A DNA stretch of 64,000 bases, from contig QKYT01000350.1 in assembly GCA_003550305.1 (NCBI GenBank), positions 56,212 through 120,211 of the forward strand, read 5' to 3'. A program made the position numbers and the translations under genes. Under the pieces are notes generated by a model, which searched no databases, was not told where the DNA came from, and worked only from the letters and a program-made list of their open reading frames with translations. The DNA comes from Glomus cerebriforme (Eukaryota > Glomeromycota > Glomeromycetes > Glomerales > Glomeraceae). Shown one piece after another: positions 56,056 to 64,000 of this stretch. Each line of letters begins with the position of its first letter. Position 1 is the first letter of the stretch.

Positions 56056-56375
56056 GACAGGCCAAAATCCCGAAACTCGAAATCCTGACAGGTACAAAAT
56101 CCCAAAACTCAAAATCCCGATAGTATCCCGATAGGGCTGACAGGTACGAAACCCCAAAATTGGCCCGCATTAAACTTTAATGCCGCCCGGAATTAAGTTT
56201 CAGGATTTTTTTCAGAAGTTTAATAAATCACGAATTATAATTCCGGTCAACATTAAAGCTTAATGCCAATTTTTTGGAATTTCGTACCTGTCAGAATTTT
56301 GAAGTTTGTCGATTTCAGGATTTTGAGTTTCGGGATTTTGGCCTGTCGGGATTTTGAGTTTTGGGATTTCGTACC
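56056..56375. mobile_element. Foldback element of repeated GACAGG...AAAATCCC phrases
   Basis: The left arm (56056-56187) and right arm (56243-56375) are inverted copies built of variants of GACAGG(C/T)(C/A)AAAATCCCGA and GAAACTC(G/A)AAATCC, around a 55-base centre with TAATGCC and its inverse. Non-coding. Same phrase-repeat style as the element at 35.2 kb, with different phrases. It lies between integrase relic and gag relic. Confidence 0.7.
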
Positions 56376-56380
56376 ATATC

Positions 56381-56700
56381 CGATAAATGTCTAAAGCGAG
56401 ATTTATATCACAGTAGCTTAGTAATATCCAGATTATATAAGGGACGGGAAGTATCAGAACAAGAGATTACAGATCTCAAGTTTCAAGTATCTTCATTGAT
56501 GAAAAAGATAAGGCAATTAGAATCAGTTGCAGAATCCAGAGAAAAGTTTATAGAATTCCAAGAGGAGCGAATAACAGAGGAGATATCTGTCTTGCAAGAA
56601 GAAATTACTCAACTTAAGGCAAGGATTAGTGAACTTGTCAGCAAAAAATTCTCTATAAATAATAACAATATGGCTCAGATCCAGTTGCTATTATTTTAAC
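56381..56700 (+). pseudogene. Coiled-coil fragment, transposon-associated
   Basis: A frame without its own start (it enters from the foldback element): DLYHSSLVISRLYKGREVSE, QEITDLKFQVSSLMKKIRQL, then EFQEERITEEISVLQEEITQ and LKARISEL, a clear coiled coil with heptad leucines. It stops at 56699 just after an ATG that appears to open the gag-like reading in another frame. Confidence 0.4.
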
Positions 56701-58572
56701 CAATCGAACAGCAATGAGTAATAGCCTCCAAGCTATTCACAGGCATATAGATGGGTCAAGAGTTTTAAATCCTGTTAATCTTGGACAGAATTTTGATAAT
56801 ATTACTGATGGATTAGAGGGTATTCTTCAAAATGATACTCAATTGCAGGGTATAATACAGGAAAATGGAAATTTATAGCAAAATATCGCTAATACCACAG
56901 CTGAGCGAGATCAATATCAGAATTTATTAAATGATGAAAATAGGCAAGTGAGAGATTTCAGGCACCAGTTAAATGATGCTAGAGCTCAAGTTTTAAAGAC
57001 AAATCGCATGTTAACAGATGCACTAAATGATGAAAGAAATGCGCGTAGGCAGAATTGGGATTTAGCTCAGAATAGGCTAGCTGAATTAAATAATATTCAA
57101 AGAGAACAGAATGAGCATAGGAGAAATGCTCACAGAATAACTGTATGTTATAATACTGATACAGAATGCTGGAGAAGAAGACATGCAGGCTGTGTATAAC
57201 AAGCTCAAATTTGGAGTGGGTGATATCAAAATTCCCAAAATCTGATTCAAAATCATGACCAGAATATTTTAAATTTACAGCAACAAATATTCACATTACA
57301 AAACAATCCTCCGCAAGTACAACATATAAGTATGGTAGGATATGGACCCCCAGTATTTTATGGATATCCTGAAGAAGATCCAGAAGACTTTCTTAGAGAA
57401 TTTCAAAGGTATGTAGTCAGTGGTCGAATAAATATAGTACCTGGTGCAGGTCAGGCTCCTGGAAGAGAAGAGGCATTTGATTTATTAATATCATGTCTCA
57501 TAAGGTGGTGCTAAAAGATGGTATGAAACTCGTGTTAAAGGTAAAAACTAGAAATGCAATAATCTTTCAGACAATTTAGCTGTAGCTAATTTAATTGCTG
57601 TTCGTGGATTAGGTGCTGAAAATGGTGGTAATCAAATTGGAACTACTAGAGAATTTCAAGATAAGGTGACCACTGAAATTGGTAGAATTGGGGCAGGAGT
57701 CACAACTGGTACTGATATTATTCCGAATGGAATATAGGATGAAGACTGGTCTATAGCTGGTGGTGAACCTTCAAATAATGCAGTAGTAACCCCAAATGCG
57801 GGTGGTGGTTTTTTTGCGATTACAATTACCCCAGGAATAAAACTTGGTCAATTTATTTGAATTGCTTATACTACAGTTGAGCATCTAAAGCAAATAGCCA
57901 TTTTTGGCCAACTTATGCAAGGAAACATGTCTGTAGAAGAGTTCTCTGCTAAAATCAAGAAAATTGGAAAATTGCAGGTATGACTCATTGACTCCTGAAC
58001 AGCAAAGAGAACAGTTCATTCGTGACTTAAATCCTATGAATCAATACAATATTCGTATGATAGCTAAGTATAATGATATACAAGACAATATTACAGAGGC
58101 CTTAAAGGAAGCAGAAAAATGGATAACTCAAGGTCAACAAGGCACTGCTCCCTTGGGACCCGCTTCTCAAGGTACTTATAATATTTTATCATATAATATT
58201 ATACCACCTAATCCTTTTATTAGTCAGAATGTAGCAGAGCTAACAAATCAATCTCAAACGCTACAAGCATCTCAACCTATGCAGACTAATCCTAATACCG
58301 AAGCAGTTAGACAATTAGTAGAAGCTATGAAGCAGGCTAAAAGAACTTTGGCCAAAGAATCTGGTCTTGTAAAGAAAAAGGCTGATCAGATTCATATGGA
58401 CCGTTTCTTAGAGGAAACTATAAAAAATATGGGTAATGATCCTGGCGATCTTAATGGAAATGATGATCCTGTTAAAGATATGCGTAGAGCATTAGAAGAC
58501 CTACATATCAATCAAACTAAGATAGCTAAAGCTGTACAAAAGATTTCTAGCAAGCCTAAAACAACTCGCTGA
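56670..58572 (+). pseudogene. Ty3-like retroelement Gag, broken
   Basis: From ATG 56670 (MAQ, one-base shift, PVAIILTNRTAMSNSLQAIH) through a coiled-coil (ERDQYQNLLNDENRQVRDFR, LKTNRMLTDALNDERNARRQ), then the capsid-like core from 57332: GPPVFYGYPEEDPEDFLREF, RINIVPGAGQAPGREEAFDL, frameshift, AKRWYETRVKGKN, more stops, then an open piece 57964-58572 (LTPEQQREQFIRDLNPMNQY, AGMT-type context, DPVKDMRRALEDLHINQTKI). Gag forms the particle that packages element RNA. The PEEDP-x-FLREFQ motif and AKRWYE fit retrotransposon gag proteins. At least five lesions. Confidence 0.65.
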
Positions 58573-59911
58573 AAAACTACATCAAAACCTAAGACTGAAG
58601 TCCAAGAAAAAGAAATCATCCGGTCGATCTAAGCATATTATTAATGCTCATACAATTTCAGATGAATTATCTTCAGAGTCTAGCAATAGTGATGATGATG
58701 TATCATCTAGTAAGATGAACTTGAGACTAATGCCTTAGCTCTCGGTGATGAGGAAGTAAGCTCAGAATCTACTGAAAGTGAGTCAAGTAGCTCTAGTGAT
58801 TCTGAAAGCGAAGTAGAGTATGAATGCAATGTCACAAAAAAAAGTTAACTTCTGCTGGGACTAAAGTCTCTAACAAGCGTAAAAAGGCTTCTTCTATAGT
58901 AAAGCCTCTTCTGCTAAAAAGAGCAGTAAAGATACTACTAAATTGTTTAAGATTCCTAAAGATAATATTGCCTTAAAAAGATTTTTTAGTATTTTATAAT
59001 CTATGGTTGATTCTTTTGCTCATGCACAACCCAGAGAAGTTTCCATTAATACTTATAATATGATTAATGCTGAATGCATTGCATTGAAAGATCCCGTTCT
59101 AAGTCATTTTACTTCAAATTTCTCAGACAAGGAATGTGAGAAATTCTAGAATGAGATTACTATGGTATTCTCTCAAATCTTGCAATCAATGATGGATTCA
59201 ATTCGAATTGGTTCTCAACAAATGCAAAATATTCAGCAAGCAGTTGCTCCGCAACCACTTCCAAATGCTCAAGTAGAACAGCAATCTTTACAAATGGACC
59301 GGCTCCAAACATTCAATCAACCATTAAATCATCTGCAAGAGGTTCCAGCCGAAGGTGCTAAAGGCAAGGTACCAGATATTTCATGGCCAAATCCTATGGA
59401 AATTAATTTTATTCGTAAAATTATTCCTAATGATGTTGCAACTATTACTTACCAAATTACTTCACCATCAGGAAAAAGCATTCAAGTACCTGGCGCATTA
59501 ATAGTTGGTGGAGCAAACTGTTCTCTTAAATCAAAAGGTCTTGTAAAACTACTAGGAACGGATGTCGATAAAAATAAAAAACCTCCTGTAAAATGGCGTA
59601 ATAATTCTTTAGAATCTATTGGAACTTGTTATAATATATCAATAACTTTCGGTTATGGAGATAATAGTTGTACAATTACAGAAGATTTTCCAGTAATAAT
59701 GGATGATGATAAACCTTGGATATTATTGGGTACTCTTTTGCTTGATCGTGCGGGATGGGAACCTATTGTTAAGCGGGAATTCAAATTATTGCATAAAGGT
59801 AAGGTAATAATTACTTTACCTCTTTCGGTTCATAAGTCCCAGAGAGAAATATTTAAGCCAGAAGTCAACTACACCCAATCAGAGTCATCTGATATACTAA
59901 AAAAAAACTAA
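58573..59911 (+). pseudogene. Retroelement acidic linker and retropepsin-like protease, inactive
   Basis: 58573-59130 is an S/D/E-rich linker in changing frames (SDELSSESSNSDDD-like, ESTESESSSSSDSESEVEYE). 59162-59911 is open for 249 codons with ISWPNPMEINFIRKIIPNDV, VPGALIVGGANCSLKSKGLV, ITEDFPVIMDDDKPWILLGT, LLLDRAGWEPIVKREFKLLH. The layout resembles a retropepsin: ALI-D-x-GAN loop, flap, then ILLG. The active-site position reads VGGAN instead of D(S/T)GAN, so the catalytic Asp is absent and the enzyme should be inactive. Confidence 0.6.
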
Positions 59912-60080
59912 CTGATCCCATATGTCAGTATTGTAGAAAAGATTGGAAATATCCATCCAAGCTTAAACAGCATTTATCTAGAAAGACTTCATGTAATATT
60001 TCCCAGCATTCGGTAGAAAAAATTTCCCAGCAAATGAATTTTCAGGAAATTTCCCAAGAAAATTTTCCCAGCAATCGGTA
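59908..60080 (+). pseudogene. Zinc-finger fragment downstream of the protease
   Basis: In the next frame after the protease stop: LTDPICQYCRKDWKYPSKLK then QHLSRKTSCNI, a C-x2-C-x12-H-x5-C finger of the kind found in many Rhizophagus repeated genes. It runs out in repeats of TTTCCCAGCA, which recur near 61040-61110. Confidence 0.45.
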
Positions 60081-60194
60081 GAAAAGATTTCCTGGCAGAC
60101 GAATTTCCAAGTAACTTCTCAAGAAAAAAATATGGTACCCATTCGATTAAGCCTTGCCTAGATACGAGTTCGAAAAGTATTTTTTTTCTGATAT

Positions 60195-61490
60195 TTAGAT
60201 CTCTCTTTGCATCTTCCCACTTTCCATCCAAAATTTAGTATCATACAAAGAATTAAATGTACTCGGCTGAATTGTCCCATCTCTCCCAGCACTAGGATTA
60301 AAAGAAATTATCCGATCATTAAATGCAATAATCTTTATGTCTTTAGCAAAGATAATATCCTCCAAATCTTTATACTTACGCTCTGCTGACTTTTTTATAT
60401 CCTTCTTTTCATTTTTAAGTTGGGAGATAGTAGAGGACAACTTGCCAATCTCCTTATCTTTTTCAGCATTAGCTTTATCCAAAGCAGAGATACGAGATTT
60501 ATATTGCTTCTCTAACTCAGCAGAACGAGATTTATGTTGCTCTTCTAACTGATGATTAAATAAATATATTTTCTGTTGCATATCTACCATGCAATTATTA
60601 TATTCACTCTCTTTGCGAGCCTTAAGAGTATCATATTCTTCTTTTATACGTTTACATTCCTCATCAACCTGAGCCTCAATAGTTTTTTTAATATTGTTTT
60701 CCTTCTATCTTAGCAAAGCCTCACGCTCCTCCAACTGCTTCTCAAATCCATCCAATCGTGAAAAAGTATTGGTACCATCAGGTACCATCAGTGGTGGTAT
60801 TTGCTTTGATCTTAATTTTCTGGCGATCTTTTTTCCTATAGTACCTATTAACCTCCCTAGTAAGCAACTCCTCTATATCCGGACAAATTCCTCTAGCTGT
60901 TCATCAGATAGGGGATTACTTTTGCGAGCAGTAAGTCGCAACCATGCTTCCTGGGGGTAATTGGTCAAGCAAACTCTTATAGTGTTCGTTGAAATGTGGT
61001 TGGCTGGACATATGTTCGATTATAGATGAGTAATATAGACCCTGGAAGAAAAAATTCCCAGAAAAAAAATATTCAAAGAGTGCTGAGAATTCCATATTGT
61101 CCCAGAAGTTTGGGTATTCCATATGTTTCTGGCAAAAAGTTTCGCCTAAAAATTGGCCAAAAATTTGCCGAAGTCTAGATTCTGGAAAAAAAAATACTAA
61201 GAAATTCTTGAAAAATTTTTCGCAGAAACTTTGGTGCATGAGCAATTCCAATGATTCTTCGTCAAATCTTTGGACTCAACCTCATAGCCCCATCTGCGCC
61301 ATCCAGCAAAATATACTTTTCTTGGGTTTACTTACGTAATCTTTACCAATTTCTAACAATCGAAACAAATAAGCCATTTTGCTCTTTTGGACACTAGGTC
61401 TACGATATTCATGTGGAATATCTATTAACTCACCAGTACCATGCTCATAGTACGCTACGTCTTGGTTACTCCTTGCCCAAATGATGCATA
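60195..61490 (-). pseudogene. Transposon-associated coiled-coil protein, broken
   Basis: Minus strand from about 61490: YYEHGTGELIDIPHEYRRPS, KSKMAYLFRLLEIGKDY then a GTAAGT splice site; near 61012 MSSQPHFNEHYKSLLDQLPP; then NPLSDEQLEEFVRI and a stop; then a long coiled coil, ERKRIKEEYDTLKARKESEY-like and open for 131 codons from 60590 (QLEEQHKSRSAELEKQYKSR, KDKEIGKLSSTISQLKNEKK, FNPSAGRDGTIQPSTFNSLY). Frame changes and stops show decay. Probably an accessory gene of the same element family; no enzyme domain seen. Confidence 0.5.
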
Positions 61491-61525
61491 ATCATATTTA
61501 AAATATTAAAATGTCTTAAAAAAAA

Positions 61526-62418
61526 ATGCCAAAAAGGTTAACTTTAGATAATGCAAAAGAAATTGCCAGACAACGAGGAGGAGTGTGTCTTTCAGATAAA
61601 TATACTAATGGCTATTCACCTATGCAATGGAAATGTACGAAAGATCATATATGGACTGCAACATTTGATAGTATAAAACATCAAAGGTCATGGTGTCCAT
61701 ATTGTGCAGGAAAAATTCGTCAAACTCTTGAAACTGCTAAAATGATTGCATTTAATAAAGGTGGTGATTGTATCTCAAATAAATATATTAACAGTAAATC
61801 CTATTTGCAATGAAATGTACCAGAAATCATGAATGGAATGCAACACTTGATAGCATAAAACATAAAAATTAATGGTGTCCATATTGTACAGGTCAAGCTA
61901 AGAATACTCTTCGATATTGCTAAGGTGGGTGGTTGCAATTAGATTGTATTTCAAATATATATATTAATAGTTCATCTCATTTGAGATGGAAATGTGTGAA
62001 AGATCATGAATGGAATGCAACATTTGCTAATGTAAAATATCATGGCTCATGGTGTCCATTTTGTCAAAATAAATGTGAAAATATATGCCGTGAAATTGTA
62101 ACTAATTATCTTGGACCACCATCAGAAAATTGCTGGCCAGATTTCTTAAAAATATCTAAATACTCTCGAGGGTTACAACTTGATATATTTTATCCAGAAT
62201 ATGGTTTTGCAATCGAAGTGCAAGGAGAACAGCACGAAAAATATAATGAATTCTTTCATAAAGGAGATAAGAATAATTTTATCAAGCAACAAGCATGGGA
62301 TCAACTCAAGAAAGAATTATGCGAAGAGAATTGGATTGATCTAAGGTATGTTTGGTATTACGAAGATCCATATATAGTTATTCCTAAGCATTTTCGAGAG
62401 TTGGGTCTCATCGAATAA
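61526..62418 (+). pseudogene. Treble-clef zinc repeats fused to a PD-(D/E)XK (Vsr-like) nuclease domain, broken
   Basis: Three repeats of about 65 residues: unit 1 LTLDNAKEIARQRGGVCLSD, WKCTKDHIWTATFDSIKHQR, SWCPYCAGK; unit 2 TLETAKMIAFNKGGDCISNK, then after a missing base KCTRNHEWNATLDSIKHKN-stop-WCPYC; unit 3 DCISNIYINSSSHLRWKCVK, DHEWNATFANVKYHGSWCPF then C. Each keeps C...H...CPxC, a treble-clef pattern. The C-terminal part (from 62060) has LQLDIFYPEYGFAIEVQGEQ then HEKYNEF and a final DPYIVIPKHFRELGLIE. The D...E-V-Q pair is typical of PD-(D/E)XK nucleases of the Vsr/restriction-like kind. Lesions in unit 2 and before unit 3 (61801-61925) break the frame; the last 161 codons are open. 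Confidence 0.75.
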
Positions 62419-62766
62419 ACTTAATGGGCCATGCGCTTGGAAAACCACATGATGACATATGATTTATATAGATTATTTTCTTTTTTAGTAAGTATAATTT
62501 TGCAAAATAATTCAGTTCGCTGTTATTTTATTATATACTAAGAATTAACAAATAGCATAAGTTCGAGATTATTTAATACAAAAAAATATATTCAGAACTT
62601 CTCTACTTAATATTATAATACCGTATATCATTAACCTACTATTTTAAGATATGCGAAGAAGTGATTGAAGAATTAAGAAAAGAAATTAACAATCTAACCA
62701 TAAAAGAAAAGCAAGTTGCTTTACCCTTTTCAAATTTTTACAACTCATTAAAAAAAGAAATGAACA
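62419..62766. other. AT-rich gap; small plus-strand frame not accepted
   Basis: A 62-codon plus-strand frame begins with GTG at 62661 and overlaps the minus-strand gene, which has better coding signs. No other feature. Confidence 0.35.
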
Positions 62767-63304
62767 TCAATCAAAAACGTGAAATCTTTCAGCAGCTTCA
62801 AATATATTTGCCCTACGAAATTCCACCACATATACTCGTCCGACGATAGGATCTTGCCGTCCTATCACAGTGTTATGATAATTATCGTATAAGTCTCTGA
62901 TAGCTTCATCTACTGTCTGCATACTGTTAAATGCGAATACAGAATCTGATTGTGGCAAGTATGCCTTTGGAAATGTGATGGGAATATAGTTTTGAGTTCC
63001 TCTAATTACTAATACAGAAAATAAAGTTAGAAAACTTATTGAAATAGATTATATAATAATATTTATGGGTTACCATTGCCGACAGCATTTTCTGTAATAT
63101 TTCGGCTGATGAGACCCGGTTGATTGTATTCAATTATATTAATAGTGGGTCTTTGCAAAAAATTTTTTCATCATCGTTCCTATGTTTATTTCGAATAACA
63201 GAACCCCATAAAGCGACTTGTTTTTTTGTTTCTTCAGAAAACTCATTTGGAAATTTCATTTCTCTACTGAAATATCTTTTCTGTAAGAAAGAATTTGTGA
63301 GCAT
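62767..63304 (-). pseudogene. Unrecognised multi-exon gene, probably broken
   Basis: On the minus strand an ATG at 63304 opens MLTNSFLQKRYFSREMKFPN, EFSEETKKQVALWGSVIRNK, up to about 63150. A one-base shift is then needed to read TINIIEYNQPGLISRNITEN and AVGN, followed by a GT splice site at about 63075. The AT-rich intron ends in AATTAGAG at about 63002, and the last exon reads GTQNYIPITFPKAYLPQSDS, VFAFNSMQTVDEAIRDLYDN, YHNTVIGRQDPIVGRVYVVE and stops at 62767. Coding character and intron are convincing; no domain is recognised. The shift, in an A/T run, could be a sequencing error. Confidence 0.5.
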
Positions 63305-63756
63305 CGGCTTTTTATCGATTTGAAAAAGAATGAAAAGAATATGATACCTTATCCATTTATAACAAAATACGTATCACTAAGAGTATGATTAGCCAAATTG
63401 GGCTAAGTAAGATTCCTCAAAAGAAATAAGTAAAAAGAGAAGCCAATAATAAAATAACCAAAGGGGTAAACAGCAACAGAGAAGCACATAATAGCCGATT
63501 TTTGTCATTTTGGATAAGTATGACCAAATAGACCGAATGTGAAAAATCAAAAATTGAGAGCTTCTTTTATAAAGAAATATCGAATGAGGTGTTAGAGCAG
63601 ATCTAATGATGAAACATAATACAGTTGCTAAATAATAACGGTTGCTTATTACAATTGTGATGATTCAAAAATTGTTGTATTAATAGCGCAGTAATGATCA
63701 CTGAACCGAGGTTTGTGCTACAATACGTTTTTATTTACTCGATGGGATGTACACAA

Positions 63757-63998
63757 TTAAAAAATAAAGATATACGAGGCAGATCCAATATAGGAGAAAA
63801 CTTTATCAATTTTTTTTTCAAGTATAATAAGAGAAGGAAGACGCTGAGCATATTCTAGAGGTATATACTCATTGTCCCACAATATTACCACTCCACACTA
63901 CTCGATGATTGTTGATTGTTAGTAGCATGTTCGTTATACGAAGGAGGCTGGACAGATGAAGTTGCCATGTTATTTCCTTCTTCAACTGGATTTCCCAT
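63757..63998 (-). pseudogene. 5' end of an unrecognised gene with a myristoylation-type start
   Basis: From ATG 63998: MGNPVEEGNNMATSSVQPPS then YNEHATNNQQSSSSVEW and a stop. One base out of frame, coding resumes: VILWDNEYIPLEYAQRLPSL then IILEKKIDKVFSYIGSASYI, to a stop at 63757. Gly2-Asn3 fits N-myristoylation, and the first part is disordered with a PPSY motif. A short intron or a one-base indel could join the two. It may belong with 62767-63304 as one gene, since orientation and order agree. The upstream part may lie beyond the window. Confidence 0.4.
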
Positions 63999-64000
63999 AT

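Noticed and set aside
62661..62849. 62-codon plus frame starting GTG
   Set aside because: Overlaps the last exon of the minus-strand gene, which has a splice site and better coding composition.

Overview
The window looks like nuclear DNA of an arbuscular mycorrhizal fungus (Glomeromycotina; a Rhizophagus-type genome fits best). The reasons are extreme AT richness, short AT-rich spliceosomal introns, families of F-box and BTB-BACK-SPRY proteins whose members sit next to one another, an Uma2-type nuclease domain in an intron-containing gene, and dense decayed transposons. The taxon is inferred from style and recalled gene families, not from a database search.

Layout. 0-10 kb: an Uma2 nuclease/C2H2 zinc-finger gene (342-1213, minus), three short inverted-repeat transposons with visible target duplications, a BTB-BACK-SPRY gene (5243-6628, minus), and relics of an unknown family and of a Helitron. 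10-17 kb: a BTB-BACK-SPRY gene and two F-box genes, with a possible HMG-box relic between the F-box genes. 17-27 kb: the conserved core. A many-exon WDR6/Trm734 gene (minus) and the mitochondrial elongation factor 4 gene GUF1 (plus) diverge from a 194-bp shared promoter. 27-40 kb: a NYN-domain relic, a 3-kb head-to-head repeat, a multi-exon short-chain dehydrogenase of the 3-hydroxyacyl-CoA dehydrogenase type-2 class (32595-33915, minus), a broken gene for a lipid-anchored protein interrupted by a foldback element, and further copies of the 3-kb repeat unit. 40-50 kb: two tandem F-box + BTB-BACK-SPRY cassettes; the BTB member of the first is dead. 50-64 kb: a graveyard holding bZIP and BAH relics, hairpin-rich repeats, Ty3-like gag/protease and an integrase in opposite orientation, coiled-coil fragments, a broken treble-clef repeat/PD-(D/E)XK protein, and the start of an unrecognised gene at the right edge.

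How the genes relate. WDR6 (tRNA 2'-O-methylation partner), GUF1 (mitochondrial translation) and the dehydrogenase are conserved housekeeping genes. The F-box and BTB genes encode likely substrate adaptors for SCF (cullin-1) and cullin-3 ubiquitin ligases. Pairing the two adaptor types in a duplicated cassette is the most striking arrangement of intact genes. The Uma2-zinc finger and treble-clef/PD-(D/E)XK proteins are the best candidates for unusual, perhaps transferred, nuclease biology. No tRNA, rRNA or CRISPR array was found.
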